64,000 bases of DNA from Pedobacter cryoconitis (GTDB lineage Bacteria > Bacteroidota > Bacteroidia > Sphingobacteriales > Sphingobacteriaceae), in assembly GCF_014200605.1 (NCBI RefSeq), contig NZ_JACHCE010000004.1:385619-449618 (forward strand), written 5' to 3'. The notes below the pieces were generated by a model. The model was not told the origin of the DNA. It saw only the letters and a list, made by a program, of their open reading frames with translations, and did not search any database. The translations under genes and the position numbers were made by a program. This document shows positions 17,480-26,350 of this stretch, piece after piece (the first letter of the stretch is position 1; every line of letters begins with the position of its first letter).

Positions 17480-18426
17480 CCAACAAAAACGCTTCTCCGC
17501 TCCTCGTTTATCTCGCCTTTGCTATTGTATACATTGTTTGGGGTTCAACTTATTTTTTTATTCAGAAAGCACTTGCAGGTTTTCCTCCTTTCATTCTCGG
17601 AACGATCCGCTTTATCATTGCAGGTACGCTTTTAATGACCTGGTGCAGGTTAAAAGGGGAAAAAATATTCGACTGGAAAAACATTAAATATGCTGCTGTA
17701 AGTGGTATTCTGATGCTGGGTGCCGGAAATGGAATGGTAATCTGGGTTGAGCAGTTTATTCCAAGTGGCCTGGTAGCGATTATGGCCGCATCTGCAGCCA
17801 TCTGGTTTGTGATTCTGGATAAATCCAAATGGAAAGAAAACCTAAGCAGCAAATCAACAATTGCAGGACTGATTATTGGCTTTACAGGAGTTATTTTATT
17901 GTTCTCTGAACAGGTTATTCTGGCATTAAACACTCAGCAAAGCAATAACCAGATCTTAGGAATGGTTCTGGTAGCACTTGCTCCGGTTGCCTGGGCAGGA
18001 GGATCTTTATATTCAAAATATCATACAGCTCCAGACAGCTCTGTTTCTGTAAATACAGCATGGCAAATGCTTGCAGCTTCAATTATATTCATTCCTGGCA
18101 GCTTCATCAGTGATGAATACAGTAAATTTCATTTTAGCAATGTTCCTGCTGATGCCTGGTTTTCTATCATTTACCTGATTATATTTGGTTCTATTATCGC
18201 ATTTAGTGCCTATGTCTGGTTATTAAAAGTGCGTCCGGCAACACAAGTAAGTACTTATGCTTATGTTAACCCGGTTGTCGCACTTTTATTAAGTATCTGT
18301 TTTACCAGCGAAAAAGTGAGCTGGATACAGATTCTCGGATTAGTAGTGATTCTTTGCAGTGTATTACTAATTAACCTGGTTAAATACCGGAAAGATAAAA
18401 TACCCGCAGGCTCAACTGTTTTATAG
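17476..18426 (+). CDS. EamA/DMT superfamily inner-membrane exporter
   Basis: This 316-residue protein has ten hydrophobic segments arranged as two EamA repeats, with the characteristic starts VYIVWGSTYFFIQKAL and LAPVAWAGGSLYSKYH. EamA carriers (RhaT/YdcZ group) usually export amino acids, nucleobases or other small metabolites. Coupling to an Lrp-type gene supports an amino-acid-like substrate. The last 6 nt overlap the end of the convergent ExbD gene. Confidence 0.92.
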   Translation: MTNKNASPLLVYLAFAIVYIVWGSTYFFIQKALAGFPPFILGTIRFIIAGTLLMTWCRLKGEKIFDWKNIKYAAVSGILMLGAGNGMVIWVEQFIPSGLVAIMAASAAIWFVILDKSKWKENLSSKSTIAGLIIGFTGVILLFSEQVILALNTQQSNNQILGMVLVALAPVAWAGGSLYSKYHTAPDSSVSVNTAWQMLAASIIFIPGSFISDEYSKFHFSNVPADAWFSIIYLIIFGSIIAFSAYVWLLKVRPATQVSTYAYVNPVVALLLSICFTSEKVSWIQILGLVVILCSVLLINLVKYRKDKIPAGSTVL

Positions 18427-18936
18427 AATTTTATTCTGCTTCATAAAGTCCCTTTCTGCATCAGTAATATGATCATCATCAATTGCAGGTGCAGTAGTGA
18501 TTTTAGTGACAGACAACTCGTCCATAATATCTACGAAGTTTTTATAGGTAGCGCCAGATGTAGGCTTGATAATAACTGCCAGTGATTTTTCAGGATCATT
18601 CGCATTCTTAAAAGCTACATTGTTTTTATTGTTCAAAATAGAGTTTCTTATTTTTCTGTAGTCTTCTATACGAGGTCTGCTTTCACCGGCTACCCCCATA
18701 TACCAGGCAACTTTATTGTCTTTACCTAATAAAATCGTCATCGTCCGGGATGCAGCCAATTCCAGATTAACATTCGGAACACTGCTATCCGGCTTAGCAA
18801 TATCCAAAGCCACCGGCTTAGAAAGCGATGTAGTCAGCATAAAGAAAGTAATGAGTAAAAAAGCCAGATCTACCATTGCTGTCAGATCAACTTTTGGAGT
18901 TTCTTTTCTGTTTCGGGAGGTGTTTAATTCGGCCAT
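18421..18936 (-). CDS. ExbD/TolR family biopolymer transport protein
   Basis: This protein has one membrane helix with the essential Asp of ExbD/TolR (KVDLTAMVDLAFLLITFFML) and a periplasmic domain after it. Such proteins use the proton gradient with ExbB to energise TonB. The preferred start is the ATG at 18936 (171 residues), since upstream in-frame residues precede the conserved MAELNTSRNRKETP start of Bacteroidota ExbD proteins. No ExbB or TonB lies beside it, which is common for accessory ExbD genes in this phylum. The end overlaps the convergent EamA gene. Confidence 0.9.
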   Translation of the reverse strand: MAELNTSRNRKETPKVDLTAMVDLAFLLITFFMLTTSLSKPVALDIAKPDSSVPNVNLELAASRTMTILLGKDNKVAWYMGVAGESRPRIEDYRKIRNSILNNKNNVAFKNANDPEKSLAVIIKPTSGATYKNFVDIMDELSVTKITTAPAIDDDHITDAERDFMKQNKIL

Positions 18937-19061
18937 AATCGTTTGGTTTAACATCGCGCTGAGCGAATAGGTGATTGATTTTAATAGATGATGCAACTAA
19001 AAGCCGGTTTCCATAACCTGCATCAACTAAAAACTCTAGCTCCTTACCTCCGATCAGGCGA

Positions 19062-19571
19062 TTAACGAACCGTACTTTTCACAAACATACCGGTCACCTG
19101 TTTGATACATCTTGCGGGTTTCTTTTCATCCTGAACAATGATTCTAAATGGTCCGTCTGCAACAGGCAAAGGTTTTCCATCCATTTCATTGGCAAGGATA
19201 ATAAGGCGGTCTGTAAATGCCTGATCTAATTCAGCTAAAGCAAAAACGACCTGATAACCGTCAATAGCTTCAACAAGCAAGCATTTATTGAGATTACCAC
19301 CTCTCAAATCTTTTCCAAGGGCAGCTCCTGCCTTCCACAGCAAATCAGATAAAACGACTCCCGAATAAACATGATTATTACCATCCTTATCTTTTCTGTT
19401 GACCAAAGTTTTTTTTAATGTATTAAATTCAGCGTCACTGAGCGTTAGCGGTTGCGTTACTTCCCCGCCAATTCTAACTAAAGCAGCCTTTCTGGTAACC
19501 TGAGCCTGAATTAAATATGGAGATGTAATTAAGGCGAAAATGAAAAGAATTCTTAACAGTCGTGTTTTCAT
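19062..19571 (-). CDS. Exported molybdopterin-fold (sulfite-oxidase-like) protein
   Basis: This 169-residue product has a signal peptide (cut near IQAQ) and a domain beginning LVRIGGEVTQPLTLSDAEF. It continues with YSGVVLSDLLWKAGA, VEAIDGYQVVFALAEL and GPFRIIVQDEKKPARCIKQV. This pattern is the oxidoreductase molybdopterin-binding domain of the sulfite oxidase / YedY group reduced to about 150 residues. The Cys normally bound to molybdenum in full-length enzymes is not clearly placed, so it may bind cofactor-like ligands without redox activity. It is probably periplasmic. Confidence 0.8.
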   Translation of the reverse strand: MKTRLLRILFIFALITSPYLIQAQVTRKAALVRIGGEVTQPLTLSDAEFNTLKKTLVNRKDKDGNNHVYSGVVLSDLLWKAGAALGKDLRGGNLNKCLLVEAIDGYQVVFALAELDQAFTDRLIILANEMDGKPLPVADGPFRIIVQDEKKPARCIKQVTGMFVKSTVR

Positions 19572-19674
19572 CGGATATATTTATGATCTGCTAAATCTAC
19601 CAAATCCTTATTAGCATAAAAAATCAAAACTGGTTTTTTATAGCCTGAGAAGAACTATAAAAAACCAGAAACTG

Positions 19675-19935
19675 TTAAGGATTTACCGGAGAAGGATTCC
19701 GGCCATTTCCAGATCCGTTTCCCTGATTGCCAGGATTATTACCCTGGTTCCCCGGGTTATTTCTGTCATTTACTGTTCCATTAACCCCCGATGTATCTTT
19801 TCTGGCAGTATCAATAACAGATGTATCTGCCATTTTACTGTTCAGGGTATCACTACCATTCTTGTTTTTGTCCGAATGACATGCCGTAAAAACCATCCCG
19901 GTTAAAGCTACGACCGCTAAAAATTTAAATTTCAT
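19675..19935 (-). CDS. Small lipoprotein with Asn-Pro-Gly repeats
   Basis: The product is an 86-residue lipoprotein starting at the ATG at 19935 (MKFKFLAVVALTGMVFTACHS, lipid Cys at 19). The C-terminal third is low-complexity, with the unit NPGNQGN repeated. This gives a flexible, unstructured tail. I do not recognise a function. Short disordered lipoproteins of this type are common in Pedobacter-like genomes. Confidence 0.75.
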   Translation of the reverse strand: MKFKFLAVVALTGMVFTACHSDKNKNGSDTLNSKMADTSVIDTARKDTSGVNGTVNDRNNPGNQGNNPGNQGNGSGNGRNPSPVNP

Positions 19936-20074
19936 TCTCGTTTGTTTAAGGTTATCATTGCTGATCAGTGCAGTTGTGCATTGATTTTTTTTGTAAACAA
20001 CCATTATTTCCAACAGTTTAATTTATTATCAATCCGGCTTCAATGAATTCAAACTAAGTTTAGAATTTCAACGT

Positions 20075-20082
20075 TATCTTTG
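20075..20082 (+). promoter_or_regulatory. Bacteroidota -7 box upstream of the amidase gene
   Basis: TATCTTTG matches TAnnTTTG. It lies about 60 nt upstream of the amidase start. No clear -33 TTG is seen at the usual distance. Confidence 0.45.
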
Positions 20083-20143
20083 TAAATTTGCACATTAAAC
20101 CCTTCGGGGGATTAACAAAGACACCAAAAAACTGCAAAAAATA

Positions 20144-21016
20144 ATGTCCGAAAACATTAAAAACAAAAGAGCCTTCAGAACTGCCTTTACTGTTCTTTTT
20201 CTGCTTAGTTCTTCCTATATATACGCTCAGACACCTCAGCAAGTACAACCAGCACAACAAATACAACCAGCACAATCCACTGCGCAAACTCAGCCTGCTC
20301 CGGCTACCAAACCAATGATCATTGTTATTGATGCTGGTCATGGCGGAAAAGACGGTTCAACAAGAGGCTTGTTTTCTAAAGAGAAAGATGTCGCTTTAGC
20401 CGTTGCACTGTTGCTGGGACAAACTATTGAGAAAGAAATTGAGAACACAAAGGTGATCTATACGCGTACAGAAGATGTATTTATCCCTTTATACGAACGG
20501 ATTGATATTGCAAATAAAGCACATGCTGATCTGTTTATTTCTATTCACTGTAACTCAATGCCTTCAAATATGAGAGGCAGAACTGAGACATCCGGTGTTG
20601 AAACTTTTGTTTCAGGTTCAGGAAGATTAGGAGAACAGGAAACGGCAGTTAGAGAGAATGCCGTAATTTTGCTGGAAAAAGATTACAAAGACAATTACGA
20701 TGGGTATAATCCTAATGATCCGGAGAGTTTCATTGTCCTTTCTTTAATGAAAAATGCTTACCGTCTTCAAAGTATTAAGCTGGCTACTTTAATCCAGCAG
20801 CAATATATTAAAGTTGGCCGTGTTAACCGGGGTGTGAAAGAACAAAGTCTGGCTGTACTGGCCAGGGCAGGTATGCCAGCTGTGTTAACCGAAATTGGCT
20901 TTATCAGTAATCCGGCAGAAGAAGAGTATATCAACTCTCCAGGCGGAAGACAGGAAATAGTCCAGAATATCAAAAACGCAATTCAGGAATATAAAAAACA
21001 ATTGTTTCCAAATTAA
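20144..21016 (+). CDS. N-acetylmuramoyl-L-alanine amidase (AmiC type, Amidase_3)
   Basis: This 290-residue exported enzyme cleaves the amide between muramic acid and the peptide stem of peptidoglycan. A signal peptide is followed by a Gln-Pro-Ala-rich linker (repeats of QPAQ) and the Amidase_3 domain from about residue 60. Zinc ligands are visible: IDAGHGGKDG (His), the second Glu site in the RIDIANKAHADLFISIHCNS block (His), and the catalytic Glu in AVLTEIGFISNPAEE. The order of motifs and length match AmiA/B/C family hydrolases of cell separation. No LysM or AMIN domain is visible. Confidence 0.93.
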   Translation: MSENIKNKRAFRTAFTVLFLLSSSYIYAQTPQQVQPAQQIQPAQSTAQTQPAPATKPMIIVIDAGHGGKDGSTRGLFSKEKDVALAVALLLGQTIEKEIENTKVIYTRTEDVFIPLYERIDIANKAHADLFISIHCNSMPSNMRGRTETSGVETFVSGSGRLGEQETAVRENAVILLEKDYKDNYDGYNPNDPESFIVLSLMKNAYRLQSIKLATLIQQQYIKVGRVNRGVKEQSLAVLARAGMPAVLTEIGFISNPAEEEYINSPGGRQEIVQNIKNAIQEYKKQLFPN

Positions 21017-21051
21017 ATGATAAGAGCCTCTTTACAGGGGCTCTTATCATT
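21016..21051. terminator. Bidirectional hairpin terminator
   Basis: A perfect 13-bp stem (21016-21028 with 21039-21051) and a 10-nt loop lie exactly between the amidase stop and the convergent sensor-kinase stop. Position and symmetry indicate termination in both directions. Confidence 0.75.
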
Positions 21052-22937
21052 TAATCCAGATCCTTTGAAACAGGAATATCATTTACTGCCGGAACAGTAA
21101 AATAAATCGTAGTGCCTAAGCCCGGCTCACTTTCCAGCCAGATACTTCCACCGCTTATTTCTACAAATTCCCGGCAAAGCCTGAGTCCAAGCCCTGTTCC
21201 ACGTTCATTCTGTGTTCCTGGTGTAGAAAAACTACTATCCATTTTAAACAGCCGTTCTATATTCTCCTTTTCAATACCTATTCCTGAATCCTTAACAGCA
21301 AACAATATAGCTTCCTGATGTTTATGCGCTGTGAGGACAATAGTCCCATTGGCATGACTGAATTTTATAGCATTAGCAATAATATTCCTAAGCACCGTAT
21401 TCATCATTTGCCTGTCGGCAAGAATTTTACCAGGGCAAACCTTTTCAATTTGAATCTCTATTCCCTTAGCAATTGCAATAGAAGAAGAGACCTTTTTCAT
21501 CTCTTCCAGGATATCTTCCACATTAAGCTCCTGCAAATCAGGCTCTAAAACTCCCGTCTGCATTTTTGACCAATGCAAAAGATTTTCCAGCAAAGTATAA
21601 GCTTGTTTAGCAGAATCATTCATCCTGAATGCTAAATTTTCAATCTTTTCTAAACTTAACCTGTTTACATTTTTATAGATCAGTTCACTGAATGATATCA
21701 AAGAAGTAAAAGGATTTCTAAGGTCATGTGCAATAATAGAAAAGAATTTATCTTTTGTAGCATTCAACTCCTGTAACCTCTTTTCTGTATTTCTGAAATC
21801 GGTGATGTCATAACAAATAACCAAATAAGTTTCTTCATGGTTCTCCAAACCATATTCAGGAATTATCTGTATAGAGAAAGACTTGACATAACTATCTTCA
21901 TTTAAATCAAAATTGATCTCCCTGGTGGTTCTTGTTTGCTTGACCTCTATCAACATCCGTATCAGCAAATTCTCAAAAGATACAGGAAACCCCAGGTGGC
22001 TTAATTTTTTACCCGCATAAGATTCATGTTTATGAGGAAGGAATTCTTCAAGTGCGCTATTAGCGTATAAACACCTGAAGCTTCTGTCAAAGCGGAAGAT
22101 CAGTTCCGGCAGATTTTCTGCAAGGGTTCTATATTTTTCCTCATTGTCCTTCAGATCTTTAAAGATAACATCTGTAGGCCTCGTAAAGCCCGTTTCCACA
22201 TTAGCTTTATAGATTAGAAAAAAGGAAATCAACTTTGCATAGTGCCCCATTTCACTTGGAAAACTAGAAATTGATACGTACAGTGTAAAACAAAATTCAC
22301 TGACGATTGCAAAAAGCAACGACAATATTAAAAGCCTGAATACAGATAGAGTAAAGCTTTTTTTTGAACTATAAAGCAAAAAGCAAGCGAAAAAAAGCAT
22401 CGCTATAATGACATATTCTGCAGCTATTTTAAAAGGTGTCAGTCCTGTTCCTTCTACATAACAAACAGGAAATATCTGCCAGTACAAAATAGAAAGTATA
22501 ATCAGCAGACTTACTATACAGTAAGATAAAATTGTAATGTCGCCATTCAATGTCTTTTTTCTTTTCAAAAACCAAAAGCCCATCATCAGGCTAAATGCCT
22601 CCAAAAACCTCGTAGCTACCCAAAATTGATTGGTATAATAAATAGTTCCGGGAATGATATGCATTCCAGGGTAAGTAATCATATGAAGCAGGTCCAGCCC
22701 GCCAATAAAGATATAAGCTATTCCAACAAAGTACAGATAATTATTATCAAGCATTCTCCTGGTATTCCAGGTAACTATAAAAACAGCAAAAGCTATAACG
22801 ATAGATGACAACTCAACTATCGTATGAAATAACAGAAAATTTTGCTTTGCACTTATCTTAAATATCAATGCCAGTAAAGCCACTGTAAAAATGGTTCTGT
22901 AATTAGCTTTAATAAAACTATGCAGATAAGCTTTCAA
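21051..22937 (-). CDS. Sensor histidine kinase with MASE3-like membrane domain and PAS
   Basis: This is a 628-residue membrane kinase. Residues 1-250 form about seven hydrophobic helices resembling the MASE3 sensory domain (GGLDLLHMITYPGM is a typical segment). A PAS domain follows (AENLPELIFRFDRSFRCLYA), then HisKA with the phosphoacceptor His 404 in SIIAHDLRNPFTSL and a HATPase_c domain with N box (NIIANAIKF), G1 (DSGIGI) and G2 (GTGLGL). It would sense an unknown membrane or redox signal. No response regulator is adjacent, so the partner lies elsewhere; the orphan regulator at 50083 is one candidate. Confidence 0.92.
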   Translation of the reverse strand: MKAYLHSFIKANYRTIFTVALLALIFKISAKQNFLLFHTIVELSSIVIAFAVFIVTWNTRRMLDNNYLYFVGIAYIFIGGLDLLHMITYPGMHIIPGTIYYTNQFWVATRFLEAFSLMMGFWFLKRKKTLNGDITILSYCIVSLLIILSILYWQIFPVCYVEGTGLTPFKIAAEYVIIAMLFFACFLLYSSKKSFTLSVFRLLILSLLFAIVSEFCFTLYVSISSFPSEMGHYAKLISFFLIYKANVETGFTRPTDVIFKDLKDNEEKYRTLAENLPELIFRFDRSFRCLYANSALEEFLPHKHESYAGKKLSHLGFPVSFENLLIRMLIEVKQTRTTREINFDLNEDSYVKSFSIQIIPEYGLENHEETYLVICYDITDFRNTEKRLQELNATKDKFFSIIAHDLRNPFTSLISFSELIYKNVNRLSLEKIENLAFRMNDSAKQAYTLLENLLHWSKMQTGVLEPDLQELNVEDILEEMKKVSSSIAIAKGIEIQIEKVCPGKILADRQMMNTVLRNIIANAIKFSHANGTIVLTAHKHQEAILFAVKDSGIGIEKENIERLFKMDSSFSTPGTQNERGTGLGLRLCREFVEISGGSIWLESEPGLGTTIYFTVPAVNDIPVSKDLD

Positions 22938-23154
22938 CTTACAATTGGTTAGATTTTTACCCGCATAAATTTAAGCTAATTGTTTCTATAAACAAAGCTC
23001 CCTGATCACGCTACTCATATTGTGCATCTTCATGACAAAAGAATACACCTTTTATACCTCTTAACTTTTTCATCAGGAGGATTAATTATTATTGTTTTAG
23101 TCAACCAAAAACCTAATGGATTATAAGCTAACCCTAATTAAAACATATATTCCT

Positions 23155-24285
23155 ATGAAAAACCTATTATTTGCAATTTGTTGTGCAACTACATTATTAT
23201 GCGCTTGCAAACAAGACCATATCACCCCGTCTAACGGAAAAAAAACCGAAACAAATGCTGCAGCAGGCGGTACATTAAGAGTTTTCGATCAGATTTTATT
23301 CTATGACGGTTATGCTGCAACTGTTTCAGAACCCGTACCTGAAGGTGTCACCAGAGTGAATAATTCAAAATATGTAAAGAAATTAAGTAAGACACAGTTA
23401 GAAAGCCTGGGTGACGTTTTACAAATGAAAGTGACCATTAAGGCCGCTTGTGATAATTATGACCGGATCGCCTATGCAGCACTTGCGTTAGTGAAGAAAA
23501 ACGCGGTTTATAATGATGCCGATGCCAAACATCTGGAGATAGGCCGTTTCATTACCCCTTTTATGAATAAAAATAAGAAACCTGATGAAGTACCTTATCT
23601 ATTCAGTGTGAATAACGTAGCAGCCATATTAAAAGATCCGGCTATCAATGCCGATTATGATATATATTTTGAACTCAGTGTATTTGGAGTCCCTTACGCT
23701 GCCAATAAGGAAATAGCAGGATGTGCAGGCAGAAACGATACTTTCTTCGGAACTGTTGATTTAATCAGCAGTACTAGTGGAAAAACGGGTACAGCTCCAG
23801 CGGTTGCTCTGCAACCTCTTTTTTTTAATCAAAACATCAATAATTATGACAATACAGACGTAGCTGGTAAAACAGTAAAATCAATTATGGTTAACCTGGC
23901 TGCGGAAGTTAAATCAGCCAGATTATATTTGATAACTTCCAATCATGGCGCTAATTCTGGCGGGGAAGAATATAGCAGGCGTGATCATTTTATCTATTTT
24001 GATAATACACAAAAACTGACCTACAAACCTGGTGGTAAATCATGCGAGCCCTATCGCCCTGCCAATACACAAGGCAACGGTATTTATGGTTCCAGCCCAA
24101 AAACAGAGGCACAATGGGCTTCCTTTAGCAACTGGTGCCCCGGAGATGCTATTCCTATCCGTGTGATTGAACTGGGTAACTTAACTGCTGGCAATCATAC
24201 TTTTAAAATAGAAGTTCCTGATGCGGTTTTCAAAGATAAACAGGGATATATTCCTCTTTCTGTATACCTTCAGGGAGAAAAATAA
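23155..24285 (+). CDS. PNGase F-like glycoamidase lipoprotein
   Basis: This 376-residue protein would remove N-glycans from glycoproteins by cleaving the Asn-glycan amide. The start is the ATG at 23155, which gives a lipoprotein signal MKNLLFAICCATTLLCACK. The C-terminal half contains the family's marker segments ITSNHGANSGGEEYSRRDHF, CEPYRPANTQGNGIYG and NWCPGDAIPIRV, which in flavobacterial PNGase F line the two beta-sandwich domains and the active cleft. Match of all three in order makes the family call firm. The N-terminal half (residues 30-190) is a jelly-roll-like domain. Neighbours give no locus context. Confidence 0.85.
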   Translation: MKNLLFAICCATTLLCACKQDHITPSNGKKTETNAAAGGTLRVFDQILFYDGYAATVSEPVPEGVTRVNNSKYVKKLSKTQLESLGDVLQMKVTIKAACDNYDRIAYAALALVKKNAVYNDADAKHLEIGRFITPFMNKNKKPDEVPYLFSVNNVAAILKDPAINADYDIYFELSVFGVPYAANKEIAGCAGRNDTFFGTVDLISSTSGKTGTAPAVALQPLFFNQNINNYDNTDVAGKTVKSIMVNLAAEVKSARLYLITSNHGANSGGEEYSRRDHFIYFDNTQKLTYKPGGKSCEPYRPANTQGNGIYGSSPKTEAQWASFSNWCPGDAIPIRVIELGNLTAGNHTFKIEVPDAVFKDKQGYIPLSVYLQGEK

Positions 24286-24291
24286 CACTTG

Positions 24292-24327
24292 ATAAGAAGA
24301 GGTTATTTTTTAATAGCCTCTTCTTAT
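24292..24327 (+). terminator. Strong hairpin terminator after the PNGase F-like gene
   Basis: A 16-bp stem with one G-U pair, a TTTT loop and a run of five T after the stem, beginning 7 nt after the stop codon. This is an intrinsic terminator by all visible criteria and probably also serves the convergent AraC gene. Confidence 0.8.
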
Positions 24328-24368
24328 TTTTAACATTTAACAATGCTGTTATCAGCTAATTAATGGTT

Positions 24369-25292
24369 TCAAACCATACCCGATTTTAAATAGAATTTCT
24401 GATATTCCAGCGGGCTTTTCCCGGTGATCTCTTTAAATTGTTTATGAAAGCTGACTACGTTCTGAAAGCCACATTCATATCTTATCTGCTTTACATTCAT
24501 ACCACCTTCAATAAGCAATTTACAGGCTTGTCCGACCCTGACATCCAATAGGAATTGTTTATAGGTCATTCCGATATGGGTTTTAAAATATCTGCTAAAA
24601 GAAGCAACACTGATATTTGCTAAATCAGCCAGTTCTGCTATACTTATCTTTTTATTAAAATTAACAAGGATATGGTTATAGATATTACTAATCGGACTGT
24701 TGTCTTTGATCGATATATTGTTGAGGAAATCTGCAGACAATAGAGTAAACCCTTTAAGGTCATTTCCTATAATTGCCAGGATTTCCAATAATAAAAGCAA
24801 TCGCTTTGCCCCTACACTAAGAAATATCTGCTCCATCAGCTTTCCTATTTGCTGACTATTGCTATCCTGAACCTGGATTCCTTTTTTAGATCTCTGGAGA
24901 ATCTTCCGGATCATCTTATTTTCGGGCAGGTTCAAAAAACATTCTCCAAGAAAATCTTCACAGAAATGAATCACAATAACATCAATTTCAGCCCCTTCTG
25001 CCGAAGAGAAATATCGTTCATCGAATTTCCAGTAATGCGGCAGATGGCTGCCTACAAGGACAATATTGCCGGGTTTAAAAGGTATGGTGCTATCCCCGAT
25101 AAACTGGGTTCCTGAACCATATTTAAAATAGATCAATTCTATTTCACGGTGATAATGCCAATAATTGTTTACATCTGGCACGCTGTCGCGCCGGATACTG
25201 AAAGAATTAACAGTCGGCGGTGGGATTTTAAGTAGTTGAGCTCTCATTTGTTGTTTTGCATGGTAGTGCATTTCGTACTTTGATTTATCCAA
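24369..25292 (-). CDS. AraC family transcriptional regulator with cupin sensor
   Basis: This 307-residue regulator has an N-terminal cupin-like ligand domain (WHYHREIELIYFKYGSG, then LVGSHLPHYW) and a C-terminal double helix-turn-helix (ISIAELADLANISVASFSRY and VKQIRYECGFQNVVSFHKQF) ending GKSPLEYQKFYL. Members with this layout control sugar or stress genes after binding a small ligand. No obvious target is adjacent on the same strand. The 300-nt gap upstream carries an 8-bp inverted repeat at 25321-25347. Confidence 0.92.
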   Translation of the reverse strand: MDKSKYEMHYHAKQQMRAQLLKIPPPTVNSFSIRRDSVPDVNNYWHYHREIELIYFKYGSGTQFIGDSTIPFKPGNIVLVGSHLPHYWKFDERYFSSAEGAEIDVIVIHFCEDFLGECFLNLPENKMIRKILQRSKKGIQVQDSNSQQIGKLMEQIFLSVGAKRLLLLLEILAIIGNDLKGFTLLSADFLNNISIKDNSPISNIYNHILVNFNKKISIAELADLANISVASFSRYFKTHIGMTYKQFLLDVRVGQACKLLIEGGMNVKQIRYECGFQNVVSFHKQFKEITGKSPLEYQKFYLKSGMV

Positions 25293-25320
25293 AGTACTGA
25301 TTAACAGTTTTTCGAGAGGT

Positions 25321-25347
25321 AATTATAGTCTAAAAATAGCTATAATT
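25321..25347. promoter_or_regulatory. Inverted repeat upstream of AraC gene
   Basis: AATTATAG and CTATAATT flank 11 nt, 29 nt upstream of the regulator's start codon. It is AT-rich and may be an operator for the regulator or chance. The rest of the 25293-25592 gap holds only the small minus-strand reading frame described below. Confidence 0.3.
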
Positions 25348-25495
25348 ATTTATCCTACAAAAGCAATAGAGTAAGTTTATACTAAATAAATTTCCATCAG
25401 AAAAAATTAAATAATTTTATCAGAAATCAACATTTGAAATAATTAAGCCGACCTATCAGATAATCTTATAACACAAAGAATTGATAAATAATAAG

Positions 25496-25588
25496 CTACA
25501 GGATACAAATCAGAATCCATAAACAATCTATGGCTACAGCCAGGCACCAAAGGCCCAGTAAAATATCAGATTTCATTTCTTTAACCAT
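25496..25588 (-). CDS. Possible 30-residue hydrophobic small protein
   Basis: An ATG lies 4 nt after the stop of the siderophore-interacting gene and opens a 30-codon frame. The product begins MVKEMKSD and continues with a 22-residue hydrophobic stretch (DILLGLWCLAVAID, then LWILICIL), i.e. one membrane helix with a charged N terminus. Tight spacing with the upstream gene supports translation, but the frame is short and no family is recognised. It could be noise. Confidence 0.35.
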   Translation of the reverse strand: MVKEMKSDILLGLWCLAVAIDCLWILICIL

Positions 25589-25592
25589 TTTC

Positions 25593-26279
25593 TTATTGCC
25601 AGAATCCCTGAAGTTTAATACTTCCGTTAAAATCGTTTCTTTGCTTTAAATGTGTACGCAGTTGCATGGCTGTCGGAATATGACCAGCAATATATACCGT
25701 TTCATTACTCAATTCCTGCTGATCCAGCCAGGATACCAGAGAAATATCCCATTTTTTTTCTGGTATAGGCTGCAGATAAGTATCAAAATAATTTGAGAAT
25801 TCAATTGCATGTGATTCCATGCTAAAGCTTATCGCGCCATATACTTCCCCGACACCTAAAGCCAGTTGTTTCAATGCAAGAAAATGTCCGATACTGCTGT
25901 TATCTCCTAAACATAATAATTTACTGTCAGCAACAGGTTTATGAAAAGTAGATCCAATACCAAGATAAGAGATCGTATCTCCTTTTTTTAAGGATGACAC
26001 CCATTTACTTCCAGGTCCGTCATGGTCAGAGTTGACACAGAGCGTACAGGTATGAGTCTCCTCATCCCATAAGGCAGGCGTATAATCCCGGTAAGTATAT
26101 TCAGAAACTTTAACTTTCATGTGCTGTACACTGGTCCATTTTTCCATATCCACATCAGGGAGATGTAAATCGACTTCAAAAAAAGTCGCTGGATTCCATG
26201 CTCTTACTTCCAATACACAACCTTGTTTTAAAACCTGATTTTCGAAAATTGACAGGAATTTCTTTTTGATAATATTCAT
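25593..26279 (-). CDS. Siderophore-interacting protein (FAD/NAD(P)-dependent ferric reductase family)
   Basis: This 228-residue protein belongs to the SIP family, which reduces ferric siderophores in the cytoplasm to release iron. The ferredoxin-reductase-like fold is visible as SEYTYRDYTPALWDEETHTC (FAD-binding R-x-Y-T/S motif), then HDGPGSKWVSSLKKGD, the NAD-binding block LLCLGDNSSIGHFLALKQL and the final YIAGHIPTAMQLRTHL. The ATG at 26279 is chosen because the residues before it do not belong to the fold. It follows the AraC gene by 71 nt on the same strand and is probably its target. Confidence 0.85.
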   Translation of the reverse strand: MNIIKKKFLSIFENQVLKQGCVLEVRAWNPATFFEVDLHLPDVDMEKWTSVQHMKVKVSEYTYRDYTPALWDEETHTCTLCVNSDHDGPGSKWVSSLKKGDTISYLGIGSTFHKPVADSKLLCLGDNSSIGHFLALKQLALGVGEVYGAISFSMESHAIEFSNYFDTYLQPIPEKKWDISLVSWLDQQELSNETVYIAGHIPTAMQLRTHLKQRNDFNGSIKLQGFWQ

Positions 26280-26350
26280 GGCGTTTATTTTATACAAAAC
26301 AACGATAAAACAAAAAGCCATTCAAGAGACTATCCAAGGTTTGAATTGGA

